From NCBI GenBank assembly GCA_009767595.1, contig VSDK01022166.1:394265-458264 (forward strand): a DNA stretch of 64,000 nucleotides, given 5' to 3'. Shown here piece after piece: positions 41,350-50,179 of this stretch (its first letter is position 1; every line of letters begins with the position of its first letter). Position numbers and translations under genes: made by a program. A model generated the notes under the pieces. That model was not told the DNA's origin, made no database searches, and worked only from the letters and a program-made list of their open reading frames with translations. This stretch comes from Symbiodinium kawagutii. Lineage: Eukaryota; Sar; Dinophyceae; Suessiales; Symbiodiniaceae.

Positions 41350-41498
41350 TGATCAATCCTGCAATGTTTTTCTACTGGCTATCCTCTTTTCATCACATAT
41401 GGGAATGGATAATCAACATCTTAACATGGGTCATCATCGACAAACGATGGAGTTCCTACCGCTATTTTACCGGAAGATTAGTCATGGGGGGACATCAG
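41350..41498 (+). CDS. candidate exon, membrane segment
   Basis: Acceptor TACTTATGCAG, donor GTCGTC at 41499. Reads INPAMFFYWLSSFHHIWEWI, INILTWVIIDKRWSSYRYFT. Hydrophobic helix followed by a basic/aromatic loop suggests an integral membrane protein. Another plus frame is open. Confidence 0.56.
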
Positions 41499-41562
41499 GT
41501 CGTCCTGACGCCATCGGGTTCCAACCAGCCGAAAAGCATTCTATTTTGAGAAACAACTACAG

Positions 41563-41689
41563 ATAGAATGGCTGGCTATATAGAATACATATGGAATGGC
41601 TGGTTGTATATCCAACCATACATGTTCCATATGACCTTCCTGTATCCCATTTCTTCCAAGTGGTATATGTCTCCAGCCAAGCAGTACCA
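41563..41689 (+). CDS. candidate exon, aromatic membrane-like segment
   Basis: Acceptor CAACTACAG, donor GTGATG at 41690. Reads MAGYIEYIWNGWLYIQPYMF, HMTFLYPISSKWYMSPAKQY. Likely part of the same membrane protein as the previous exon. Confidence 0.52.
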
Positions 41690-41844
41690 GTGATGCTCGT
41701 CCTGCAAGGAGCCCAACATCATTTTTCACGTGATGGAGTTAGCGCCTCAGGGGTTCGACAGTAGCAGGAGCTGTCGTCCTAGAAAATTCACTAAGAACTA
41801 CAACAGTTCTTGTTGTCGTTGTCGTTCTCGTTGCTGCTGTTGTT

Positions 41845-41950
41845 TGCTTGTTTGTTTGTTTGTTTGTTGGTTGGTTGGTTGGTTCGTTCGTTCGTTTGTT
41901 CGTTCGTTTGTTTGTTCGTTTATTTGTTTGTTTGTTTGTTTGTTGTTGTC
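41845..41950. repeat. (GTTT/GTTC/GGTT)n microsatellite
   Basis: About 100 bp of GTTTGTTTGGTTCGTTCG. Produces Leu/Cys/Phe-rich open frames that are not genes. Confidence 0.93.
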
Positions 41951-41985
41951 GATGCTCTGGTTGTTTCCTTGTGCAATTCATTTAG

Positions 41986-42193
41986 CCCAAACCTGGAACG
42001 TGCTATTTTGTCGAACACCATTCAAGAGCTTCTACCCTTGTCGACTCCAAGTTTTCTCAGGTCTTCGTGATCGCCTCATTCTTGCAACATTCTCGCCGAA
42101 GCCAAGCTTTGTTGGCGGAAAAAAATATGTTTTTGTTCCATCACCCACGTGTTTGTTCATGAAATACACATTTGTGTTGGTGACATATCTCAG
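41986..42193 (+). CDS. candidate exon
   Basis: Acceptor CAATTCATTTAG, donor GTAAGG at 42194. Frame to the donor: WNVLFCRTPFKSFYPCRLQV, RLILATFSPKPSFVGGKKYV. A competing frame (PKPGTCYFVEHHSRASTLVD) ends in a stop before the donor. Confidence 0.56.
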
Positions 42194-42451
42194 GTAAGGT
42201 AGCAAGATAGCAGTTTCATGAGTCTGCCTGCACGGATGCTTTACGAGGTGCTGAAGTAGAGTATTTGGGCAGGTTGGTACACCATTTTGCTTCCTGAAAG
42301 CCTCATCTTAGACACCAAACGTCCGATTGGATGCCCATGTCGTTCACGCTGTGGCCTGTGGGATCCAGCTTGAGTTATCTTGGTTACCAGGGTTGGGGTG
42401 TCAAAGCCAGTGTCAGTGGTGGTTTCTCCACTATCACTATTTGGCTGTCAG

Positions 42452-42565
42452 GGGTGCTACTCCGAACGGCTGTTGCTTATGACATGTTATGACTCACAGC
42501 ATCCTACGGTCATGTGGTGCATCAACCTGAAGCGGGCCCAAACTGCTGATTTCTTAGCTTTTATG
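42452..42565 (+). CDS. candidate internal exon
   Basis: Acceptor TATTTGGCTGTCAG with G next, donor GTGTGG at 42566. 38 codons, phase 0: GCYSERLLLMTCYDSQHPTV, MWCINLKRAQTADFLAFM. Confidence 0.62.
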
Positions 42566-42751
42566 GTGTGGTTACATCCCCAGTTTCTTCACTGCAAAAC
42601 AGCTTGAATCGTTCATGACGACCAGCTTAGATGGGATGAGAACATCCTCAGTTCTGTGACAGTTGAGGACAATCATTGATCACCTACCAACCATCATTGA
42701 CCACCACTAACCACCACTAATCACTAGACTAAGCACCATGGAAACACTCAG

Positions 42752-42868
42752 CGGATCATCCGACTTTTTGTCCACTTCCCAAGCCGAGCCCATCTTCCCG
42801 TTTGATCTCAGGCCAGGCTACATGATCCACGACCGCACTCTCCGTGCGGCCAAAGTGGGCGTGACCAA
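42752..42868 (+). CDS. candidate exon
   Basis: Acceptor GGAAACACTCAG, donor GTGAGA at 42869. Reads GSSDFLSTSQAEPIFPFDLR, PGYMIHDRTLRAAKVGVT. An in-frame ATG at 42738 could make this a first exon. Confidence 0.62.
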
Positions 42869-43231
42869 GTGAGATGTGAGACGGTGCCTCGGCAGAAACG
42901 TGAAATTGTGGAGGGGTGACGCATAGTTTCTGTGAGATGGTGTTTTTTACTGTCAAAGAATGACAGTGATAGGTTGCAGAACGTCAAAAAAGCAGAATGT
43001 CACTATCATTCTTTGGAATCAAGTTCGCGCTTTTCCGCCAACCGACCACTAGCACTAGAAGGCATGTTATTTTCCCATCTTTTTGTTAAACATCTCGCTA
43101 TTCTGGGGTCGTTTTGGTTTCACATGATGGTCATTATTTTTGTTGGGATATCATGTGAGACCACTCATGTGAGACGACTCATGTGAGACCACCCATGGTC
43201 TTGGTTGCGATGATCCATGCAGCCACTCCAG

Positions 43232-43387
43232 CAGCCCGGGCGACTCAGGATTCCACCAGCAGATCTGACCGAGGATGAGCAGTTGCGTACAGAGCACCAG
43301 GCTTCTCGAGATCGCACGACCAATCCGTCGCCAAAAAGTCTGCCGCCGCGTTTCGTTGACTTGGAATGGTCACTGCTTCGTCCTCAG
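43232..43387 (+). CDS. candidate exon
   Basis: Acceptor GCCACTCCAG, donor GTCCAC at 43388. Reads GRLRIPPADLTEDEQLRTEH, PRFVDLEWSLLRPQ. The minus strand is open across the same interval. Confidence 0.45.
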
Positions 43388-43635
43388 GTCCACCAATGGA
43401 AGGAAACATAAGGGGAACGGGAACTGTTTCCCAACTAAAAGCGTGGCTTTTGCCTTTCTTTTTCGTTTTAAAAGATTGTTTAGAGTCATCCTCCATTTGT
43501 GTATATGCCCTTAGAATATCTTAGGCCTTCAGATACTAGATGGTCACAGGGAGATCTAGGCAAGACCCGCAGAGTTGCAGATCGCAAGAAGTATACTTCG
43601 GTAGATGGGTAGCTCGGTAGATAGATTGATTGATT

Positions 43636-43658
43636 GGATGGATGGATGGATGGATGGA
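43636..43658. repeat. (GGAT)n microsatellite
   Basis: Short GATGGATGGATGGATG run. Confidence 0.85.
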
Positions 43659-43828
43659 CAAACAGGTTTGGCCTTGTTAATCACCAGCAACAGTGCTTAA
43701 TAGATCATGGTGGCTAATTGTGGTAAATATACAGGTGACGCTAAACCACTGCTCATGACAATACATATCAGTACTAAACTCCTCCAACGAGTGCTACTTA
43801 AAGATTCATTAAGATAAACCATTCATCA

Positions 43829-44046
43829 ACTTGCATGGACTGGTGAGTGAGCCCTTTTCAACGCTTTGTTGATGGTTCCTAATCCCTCAATAAACAGTAC
43901 ATCATCCACTTCCGTTGACCATTCGACTTCGCCGATCTCGGGCAGTTCGGCTCGAAGATTTGGGACCAGCTGGGTGAAGTTTCTGCAACATGCCTTCAGT
44001 CGGGACACCCAGGGGGCTGAGCAGGCCTGCAGTGCCACCAGGTCGC
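43829..44046 (-). CDS. candidate minus-strand exon
   Basis: Minus frame SHGDLVALQACSAPWVSRLK, LRAELPEIGEVEWSTEVDDV, FIEGLGTINKALKRA to TGA, with good codon bias. A plus frame is open too. It sits inside a plus-strand exon cluster, so it may be a nested gene or a misread strand. Confidence 0.42.
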
Positions 44047-44132
44047 CATGACTGGATGACTTCCAGAAATGGCAAGCAGACCCATGGGTTGCATAGCTGA
44101 CCGCCTGGTGCCTCTAAGTATAGGTTTTCTCT

Positions 44133-44340
44133 ATGTCCAGAGGCACCGTCACCTTCAAGCCCCGTGCCCATTGGCCAACGGAACCACCTCCCAAGGTGAA
44201 GAAGACGACCTCGTTGACGAAGTCGGAACTGACGGATATCCTGAAGACCGCCAAGACCAGCAAGGACGCAGACGCAGCTGTGGGGGGTCACTCCTTGGGT
44301 GGCAGGGGACTCACCATGGAGATGAAGACACCACCAGGCA
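44133..44340 (+). CDS. candidate exon
   Basis: Frame TFKPRAHWPTEPPPKVKKTT, SLTKSELTDILKTAKTSKDA, LGGRGLTMEMKTPPG. Coding-like and basic. The next exon begins in a different frame within a few bases, implying a very short intron or an indel near 44287-44340. Confidence 0.55.
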
Positions 44341-44481
44341 GGATACCAAGCGCTGCGACTTGCTGTGGGAGTTGAGGAGCGGAATCGCGCAGTGAAGCTC
44401 CTGAAGCAGTTCGATCCAGATCCCAACTGGAACTTTGATGATGAGGGGCTCAAGGCCAAAATGAGGCGCGGCTGGGTGGAA
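44338..44481 (+). CDS. candidate exon
   Basis: After CCACCAG or GGCAG the frame shifts to GYQALRLAVGVEERNRAVKL, LKQFDPDPNWNFDDEGLKAK, and ends at donor GTAAAA (44482). Strong codon bias. A MITE-B copy starts 28 nt into the following intron. Confidence 0.62.
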
Positions 44482-44508
44482 GTAAAAACCTGGAGCTCTG
44501 AGTTGAAC

Positions 44509-44623
44509 TGGCTATGGGTCAATATTGACCAACCAATAAGGAGGCATAATCACCAACAATAATAGGGAAAACAATGGTTAATGACGGGGAACCAGGGGTA
44601 CAGGATTTTGACCCATAGCCAAA
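44509..44623. mobile_element. MITE-B copy 3, inverted orientation
   Basis: Left end TGGCTATGGGTCAATATTGA, right end ATTTTGACCCATAGCCA; internal GGGGAACCAGGGGTACAGG is the reverse complement of the other copies. Confidence 0.87.
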
Positions 44624-44632
44624 TGAGATCAC

Positions 44633-44885
44633 CATTTTCCAGCCACACAATTCCTGCCTTCAAGTGGAAAACTAGATGAGGAAGCGGTTTAGCGAAGACT
44701 CCCTGGTAGTTTTCGGGATCCAAGTTCACATGAACAGTGTCCATCCACTGGTCAATGGGGGTTGTAACTAGATATCCTTGCGGACAATCTAGGCCATGAA
44801 TTCCATAGCACAAATCGATCATGCCTGAAATAATTCCGTTTCTTTTTTGGCAGGAAACCATCATAGGTTCGTGGGCGTTAAGCAT
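44633..44885 (-). CDS. long minus-strand open exon
   Basis: ATG at 44885, then LNAHEPMMVSCQKRNGIISG, GYLVTTPIDQWMDTVHVNLD, PLPHLVFHLKAGIVWLENG to donor GTGATC. 84 codons, natural composition with AT-rich third positions. The MITE-B element follows 10 nt after the donor. On the opposite strand to neighbouring exons. Confidence 0.48.
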
Positions 44886-44922
44886 TTTGAGTCGTACCCG
44901 TTTTGATATGTCGACATGTCAG

Positions 44923-45043
44923 CGTTCCGAAAAGCGGTTCGGCCACCTTGTCATCACCTCAAGTCCGGCATGCACCAGCAGCTGAGGCCCAAGAAGTATG
45001 TCACGCTGGCACGACTTGATGGCTGCATCTCGTACCCACCGCA
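44923..45043 (+). CDS. candidate exon
   Basis: Acceptor TCGACATGTCAG. Reads FRKAVRPPCHHLKSGMHQQL, RPKKYVTLARLDGCISYPPQ. Ends near CCGCAGG with a possible GA donor; an inverted-repeat element starts about 13 nt downstream. Confidence 0.52.
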
Positions 45044-45055
45044 GGGATGCCGGGG

Positions 45056-45186
45056 ATTGGCTACCCAGGATTGATAAACCCTAGGTTTATTAATTGGGGG
45101 TATCCCCTAAAAGCCTTGGTTTTCCATTAAAACGGGACCCCCCCTAGTTAATCAACCATGGGTTTATTCATCCTCGGTAGCCATTA
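45056..45186. mobile_element. MITE-C, single copy with ~50-bp inverted arms
   Basis: Left arm ATTGGCTACCCAGGATTGAT then AAACCCTAGGTTTATTAATT; right arm is its imperfect reverse complement (AATCAACCATGGGTTTATTC, ATCCTCGGTAGCCAT). GGGGGTATCCCC and GGGACCCCCCC flank the centre. Confidence 0.82.
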
Positions 45187-45318
45187 TGGCTCTTGTTCCA
45201 ATGAGTTTCCACTGAATGTCTGACTTTCATCGAATGATTTTTTCGAGCGCCAAGTTCAGCAACACTTGGATACTAGGGCTTCAGTCGACATGGAGTAAGC
45301 CTCTGGAGAGTGAGCCAG

Positions 45319-45489
45319 GACTACTTGCTGGCCTTCGTGTGCTTCCGATGTGGCAAAGTCTTTCAGACCAATTACAAGGCACGAAAGACATGGGCATTGG
45401 GGCTCCTCCAAGGTTCGCCTCGGCCCCCACCGGAGGTTGCCCATCTTGAGAATGAACCAAAACCAACGGGGGAAAAGGCACTCATCTGA
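45319..45489 (+). CDS. candidate terminal exon with CxxC motif
   Basis: Acceptor AGTGAGCCAG with G next. 56 codons: DYLLAFVCFRCGKVFQTNYK, ARKTWALGLLQGSPRPPPEV, ending TGEKALI at TGA 45487. The minus strand is open for 129 codons over the same region, so strand is not fully certain. Confidence 0.55.
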   Translation, partial: DYLLAFVCFRCGKVFQTNYKARKTWALGLLQGSPRPPPEVAHLENEPKPTGEKALI

Positions 45490-45581
45490 AACAACTTGCA
45501 CATCTTCATCCATGGGATAGCTGGATGATTTCAGACCAGGGCTGGACCGTTTCGTCTTTTTACCCGAATTGACTCCTTTCA

Positions 45582-45700
45582 TTTGGTTGTTTCTCAAAAC
45601 AGTGAACCCGAAAGTTATGGTTGGTTGATTGCCATAAATAGTCAATAAACTGGATGATAAGTGCGGGGTACCCCAAACTGACTTGAGAAATCACCATATA
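45582..45700. mobile_element. MITE-A copy 7
   Basis: TIR ATTTGGTTGTTTCTCAAAAC and ACTTGAGAAATCACCATAT; GGTTGGTTGATTGCCATAAA core variant; GGGGTACCCC at the right. Confidence 0.78.
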
Positions 45701-45818
45701 GTAGTTGTTTCACCATTATTTGATTATGTAGTAGTTGTATATTATATAGTAGTTGTTTCACCATTATAGTAGATAACTATCCCCTGTTCTGAGCCATTAT
45801 TAACCACCTATCAACCAG

Positions 45819-45917
45819 GCTTGCCCCTTGAGTCGCCTCGTCGCGCAGGTCATTTGGAGCACCTCCAAGGGCAACAAGATCATTTGTCGAGCCCTGAGAG
45901 TCGATGGCGCCAGATGA
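45819..45917 (+). CDS. candidate exon, possibly ribosomal protein L5/uL18-like
   Basis: Acceptor CCTATCAACCAG with G next. Reads CPLSRLVAQVIWSTSKGNKI, ICRALRVDGAR to TGA. The RLVAQVI...GNKIICRA pattern recalls the RNA-binding strand region of eukaryotic L5/uL18. The match is short, no other L5 exons were found, and the assignment is tentative. Confidence 0.58.
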   Translation, partial: ACPLSRLVAQVIWSTSKGNKIICRALRVDGAR

Positions 45918-46008
45918 ACAGACACGAATTTGGAGCCAATCGTCTCATCCATGGGGACGGCTAATGGTTGAGGATGGCTAATGGTTGGGGATGGCTAATG
46001 GTTGGGGA

Positions 46009-46091
46009 TTTGCTCCAAAATCATTAGCCAATCATTTTTTGGGATGGCAAATGGTTGGACTTATGATTCACTAATGATTTTGGAGCAAAAG
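46009..46091. repeat. 83-bp palindrome-like hairpin
   Basis: TTTGCTCCAAAATCATTAG at the left and CTAATGATTTTGGAGCAAAA at the right are perfect inverted repeats; the middle also contains ATGATTCAC and GGCAAATGG matches. Probably another small non-autonomous element. Confidence 0.75.
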
Positions 46092-46382
46092 TGTTCACTC
46101 ATGCTTGGACAAATGTTGTGTTTGTTTCATGAAGAAGCCATGGTTCACACTTCTGATGATGTCCATCTTCATGTTTCACCAATGGTTCACTAATGGTTCA
46201 CTAAGGGTGGACTAACGGTTAACATTAGGGAGTCCAGAGCCTTGGCTCTCCTACCCTAGTCACACCTGGAACCTGGAAATTTGGGGCTGGCTGTAGCTGA
46301 AAGCTCCCCAGAATTTCAGTGTGCACACCAAAAAATGGCAGCTATCCTGCACTCTTTGCCATCTGAGCCAGATGGCGGTTCA

Positions 46383-46457
46383 NNNNNNNNNNNNNNNNNN
46401 NNNNNNNNNNNNNNNNNNNNNNNNNNNNNNNNNNNNNNNNNNNNNNNNNNNNNNNNN
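46383..46457. other. assembly gap (75 N)
   Basis: Run of N. Confidence 0.99.
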
Positions 46458-46541
46458 CGGTTCAGCGCTTTGAATATACCCCGTGACCCACCAGAAAGTT
46501 CCCAGGAGATTTCAGCACTTGCTTGGCAAGTCTTGCTTCAG

Positions 46542-46658
46542 CCCGTGGGTGCCATTTGTCTCACCGGTGCCAAAGGCCATGGATGTTACAACCAGCTGGC
46601 AGAGCGCGAAGAAGTTGCACAGATGCGCGCGGCCAATCAGAAGGTGTCCGGGTCGAAG
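46542..46658 (+). CDS. candidate internal exon
   Basis: Acceptor AAGTCTTGCTTCAG, donor GTGGTT at 46659. 39 codons, phase 0: PVGAICLTGAKGHGCYNQLA, EREEVAQMRAANQKVSGSK. Strong codon bias. Confidence 0.66.
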
Positions 46659-46895
46659 GTGGTTTGGGAGCCTTTAAAATGCTACTGCTGGGGTCTGTTT
46701 CCAAAGCTAAACTAGCTTTTCTGGGGTGCCATTAGTCTTGGGGTGTGATCTTCATGAAGGCATTTCGTGAAGACGAGGGTGACATATGCTGGGATAGGGG
46801 GATGGGTTTCAATCGTAATGTTGGCTTGCTTGTTCCAGGGCAATTCATGCCCGTTGGCTCAGATTGTTTTGGGCTTCCGGCTTCCTGAATCTCAG

Positions 46896-46939
46896 TTGGG
46901 AAACCCCGGCGGATTGTCTTGAGACCAAAGATGCACTCA
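46896..46939 (+). CDS. candidate micro-exon
   Basis: Acceptor TCCTGAATCTCAG, donor GTGAGA at 46940. 44 nt reading WETPADCLETKDAL. Confidence 0.56.
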
Positions 46940-47053
46940 GTGAGATGTCAAGAAATTAGCAAAGAGGTCTCTTCTTGAGGATAGCATCTGCGCACCCAGG
47001 TGTGTGTGCCATAGACCACCTTTTTTTGGGGTTTTGGAGCCTTAGCCCCCCAG

Positions 47054-47236
47054 GTTGACGGGATCAACACCGGCCATGTGCAGGCTGGTATCATCCCCAA
47101 GGGCTTTGGCTTGGGCTTGACAGGCCGGGCCCAATCTGTTATGGGTCCATGGGGGTCAGGGTGCAGCAGAGCGAACTGGCAAGTTGGGAGGAAGATGCCC
47201 AGCACAGAAGATCTTGGACAATTTCAGAGCAGATGA
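47054..47236 (+). CDS. candidate exon, Gly-rich
   Basis: Acceptor CCTTAGCCCCCCAG with G next. 60 codons: VDGINTGHVQAGIIPKGFGL, GLTGRAQSVMGPWGSGCSRA to TGA. More than a third of codons start with G. The minus strand is open for 85 codons as a probable shadow. Confidence 0.56.
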   Translation, partial: VDGINTGHVQAGIIPKGFGLGLTGRAQSVMGPWGSGCSRANWQVGRKMPSTEDLGQFQSR

Positions 47237-47332
47237 CTCATGTTTCTGTCTCTCTGTCCATGTCCTTCTCTCTACCTCTATCTCAGTTTCTCTCTCTCTC
47301 TCTATCTTTCTACCTCTCTGTTCCATTCACAG

Positions 47333-47412
47333 TGGTGTTGCAAACGATCAACTTTCTTCATGATACGTTCTGCCATGAGTATCCGAGCCCTTGGCAAACC
47401 TCATCCAATTAA
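47333..47412 (+). CDS. candidate exon
   Basis: Long polypyrimidine stretch (CTCTCTCTATCTTTC) then acceptor TTCCATTCACAG. Frame VLQTINFLHDTFCHEYPSPW or, to a donor GTCTGG at 47418, WCCKRSTFFMIRSAMSIRAL. Confidence 0.5.
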
Positions 47413-47429
47413 ACAGGTCTGGGCGTTGC

Positions 47430-47540
47430 TCCAAATAGGGGATCCTCCAGTTCTCATCCTTTATATGACCATATATGACCCATTTATAGGCAAAAAGCAT
47501 CTGTCTAGGGGTTCCCTATGGCTTAACAAAGCACCATTTG
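47430..47540. mobile_element. MITE-A copy 8, diverged
   Basis: Left CCAAATAGGGGATCCTCC, right GGGGTTCCCTATGGCTTAAC, AAAGCACCATTTG; internal TTTATAGG. It lies between two candidate exons. Confidence 0.65.
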
Positions 47541-47572
47541 TTCCATCATGCCATGGGCTTTTCGCGTTTCAG

Positions 47573-47713
47573 GTGTGGTGCCAGAACAAGGTCCAAGGCC
47601 ATGATTCGCGATGTGGCAGGCGCGGCTCAGCCACCGAAGGTCACGTGCAGACTCACTCAGTGGTGGCCGCCAAACGAAGGTACCGCAGGTGTCCGTTTGA
47701 ACTGCTGGACTAG
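47573..47713 (+). CDS. candidate terminal exon
   Basis: Acceptor TTTTCGCGTTTCAG. One frame reads VWCQNKVQGHDSRCGRRGSA to TAG 47711; a second reads AMIRDVAGAAQPPKVTCRLT to a later stop. Both are GC-rich. Confidence 0.52.
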   Translation: MWCQNKVQGHDSRCGRRGSATEGHVQTHSVVAAKRRYRRCPFELLD

Positions 47714-48179
47714 TGCCTAAGCAGAAATAGAGACATCCAGTTCGATAGGATAGCATGATCATTCGTAAACAAAGCAGATGTCATCAAACTGAATGATGTT
47801 CTACGATGTTTCGGCTGACCCCATCTGCATTGAACCGGACCTGTGATCATTGCCATTTGGCTTGATCTTGAAATGATTTGAAACCCTCTAATTTTGGAAG
47901 TGAATCACGAGTCCCATCCGGTATGGTCCGGTGTGTCACAACCATGGAGTGATAGGGGTCGCAAGAGTCCACCCTGCAATGCATGATCGAGTTTCGGAAT
48001 TTGCATAGCTGAAACCACAGCAGCTACAAGAGTGAGATCAACCTGGGGTCGGTGGTGATACCAACTGCTTTCCATTCGAACGCCTTCACAACTTTGACAC
48101 ATCCAGAGCCACCTCAGTGCTTCGATTCTTTGAGGACTGAGCTTAGATCAAAAGTTTGTGAGCCACATTTGGGCAGCGG

Positions 48180-48258
48180 TTGTTTGGTTGGTTGGTTGGT
48201 TGACTGGTTGACTCCTTGGTTGACTGGTTGGTTGGCTGGTTGGTTGGTTGGCTGTTGA
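48180..48258. repeat. (GGTT/GACT)n low-complexity tract
   Basis: GGTTGGTTGGTTGACTGGTTG; yields Trp/Leu-rich frames, not coding. Confidence 0.85.
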
Positions 48259-48561
48259 CGGGCTTAGATGCCAGCCTGTCCTGCAGATTTGCTTGTCATC
48301 ATCAACAAATTGCCGCTCATCCGGTGATGTACTGCCATCTACATGTAGGTGATTATCATTGATTATTTGTGGAGTACATCTCTGTCATTGATTGTGTTTA
48401 TGTGAAACTTATCTCCAGAATCATGCTGATTATTTGCTGATGAAATGCGTTCTGCTGCCCGTCTTGTTCTCGAATATCTCCAACTGTTCGCCTTAGGGAT
48501 GCTGTCCCCCCTCTGACTTAGGCTCCCCATCAAATCCGCCCATGACTTCCTGTCCCTACAG

Positions 48562-48680
48562 TTGCCATTTGTGTGCCACCATGATCTCCCAGGTTCCCAT
48601 GCCATCGACTCAGTGAAGAGGCCGAGAGGCACAAGTCAAGCGCTATGCAGATCATATGCAGCACATGGGGACTTCTCAAG
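48562..48680 (+). CDS. possible exon
   Basis: Acceptor CCTGTCCCTACAG, frame LPFVCHHDLPGSHAIDSVKR, PRGTSQALCRSYAAHGDFSS. Two minus frames of about 90-100 codons compete, so strand is uncertain. Confidence 0.4.
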
Positions 48681-48778
48681 TTATCGAGGACCTCAAAATT
48701 TGATGGTTTACTACGAACAAATGAATGATTTATTCGATGATTTGGGGTTACCTCCATCCTTGAAGAAACCACCATACC
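48668..48778. mobile_element. MITE-A copy 9, diverged
   Basis: Left GGGGACTTCTCAAG, right CTTGAAGAAACCACCATAC; GGATTT-like spacing and GGGGTTACC retained. Confidence 0.6.
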
Positions 48779-48881
48779 TATTTGTATACAATTTATATGC
48801 CCCAATACAGCGACAGCCCATTGCGCGCAGACATGACTGCACTGCACCACAAACGAATATTGAGGGTGTTATAAGTATCAC

Positions 48882-49355
48882 GTGTACATAGGCATGGCAG
48901 CAATCAAGGAGCTAAAGAACTTAAAGATCCATGGCAGGGGAAGTCCTTTGACCACTCAGACGACTCAAAATCATTCTGCAAAGGGCGGTGCGAGAAAGCC
49001 CAGCCTTCCAAGCAATATCGAGCCATACGCGCGCTGGAGCTCAGAGAGAAAAAGGAGAGCTGAGGAGATTCAACATTCTCCACTTCTTTGGGATGACTAT
49101 CCGTGTCGACCAAGATGTTTACGAGAGCCATCCCTCCGTGAACTTGTAAAAGTGCAGGATTTCTCCCAAGTTTTGGTTCTTCACTATAGCTCAAATTCAG
49201 AACTTGCCCTGCAGACGCTGAAGTGGGAAGCCCGAAGAACCACAACTCGTGGCTGGTGGGTGTCTATGCAGCGTGAGGTTCATCACCTTAAAGCTCCTCA
49301 CATATTAACGACAAAGTCCTCAGAAACCAACAATGCTGACAGAATGGAATGCTGA
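48882..49355 (+). CDS. long plus-strand open segment
   Basis: 157 codons open: NIEPYARWSSERKRRAEEIQ, SLRELVKVQDFSQVLVLHYS, ALQTLKWEARRTTTRGWWVS. Unique sequence. Shorter segments of other frames (RRFNILHFFGMTIRVDQDVY) also look coding, so the real exon structure may use a different frame in part. Confidence 0.45.
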   Translation: MYIGMAAIKELKNLKIHGRGSPLTTQTTQNHSAKGGARKPSLPSNIEPYARWSSERKRRAEEIQHSPLLWDDYPCRPRCLREPSLRELVKVQDFSQVLVLHYSSNSELALQTLKWEARRTTTRGWWVSMQREVHHLKAPHILTTKSSETNNADRMEC

Positions 49356-49513
49356 CCAAATGGCAACCATGATAGGGATTTGGTGAACAAGGTAAAAATA
49401 TCTTAGCACTATCCTATTTGTATATTTTTGTACTGTATATCCTTTAATTGTATTTCTAATAGCAGGTATGAAGTGTGCATTATTCGCAAACATGCCACAC
49501 TTTGTTTTTGTAG

Positions 49514-49633
49514 CTATTGTCAAGTACTCCAAGCGGAGCTCGTATTGACTCGGTCGATCTTGATCATTCCAGCGAAAGAACTCCCTTGGCCGATGGCAAA
49601 CCGTCAAGACCATTTTGCAACTCAGTGCTGTAG
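49514..49633 (+). CDS. candidate terminal exon
   Basis: Polypyrimidine acceptor TTTGTTTTTGTAG. 39 codons: LLSSTPSGARIDSVDLDHSS, ERTPLADGKPSRPFCNSVL to TAG. Another plus frame is open. Confidence 0.55.
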   Translation, partial: LLSSTPSGARIDSVDLDHSSERTPLADGKPSRPFCNSVL

Positions 49634-49885
49634 ATTTGAACCATGAACTGAACCAGTACCGAGAGGCATGAAGCTGCTTTGCTACCAGTTGGATAAGTTG
49701 ATTGACGATTCACGATGCATGGATATGGATGGTATCATTAGTTGGTGGCTCTCATCAGTAGTCGATTTCATCAGTTGATGCTGCGTCAGTGCATCAGTGC
49801 TTGATACTAGTTGTACAGAGATCACTGATCAGCCACCATCATTAGTTAGTAGTTGATATCACATTCACCTGACCTCTAACGGCAG

Positions 49886-49973
49886 ACCGTGTCCGCATGG
49901 CGCGAGCAGCAGTGCTTTTCGCTGGATCATGATCGAACATGGCAGAGGCACATCTGCTCGGGTCGCCACGTGG
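49886..49973 (+). CDS. candidate internal exon
   Basis: Acceptor CTAACGGCAG, donor GTGAAT at 49974. Reads TVSAWREQQCFSLDHDRTWQ, RHICSGRHV. Confidence 0.65.
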
Positions 49974-50179
49974 GGTGAATTCTGTTCACGTCATGAACAA
50001 AACTTGTAAGTTTGCTTGGGCGCGGTGTTTTGGCCTTACTCACCAAGAAGAGTGAGCAAGCATGTATGAATTTGATTATCAAATTGTAATTACTGTTGAT
50101 TAAGCCATAGCATGTAGGCTTCCATTGGTCAATAAGGATCATTGCCAAACATCCTAACCGTTGCATAGAACCCTTTATG

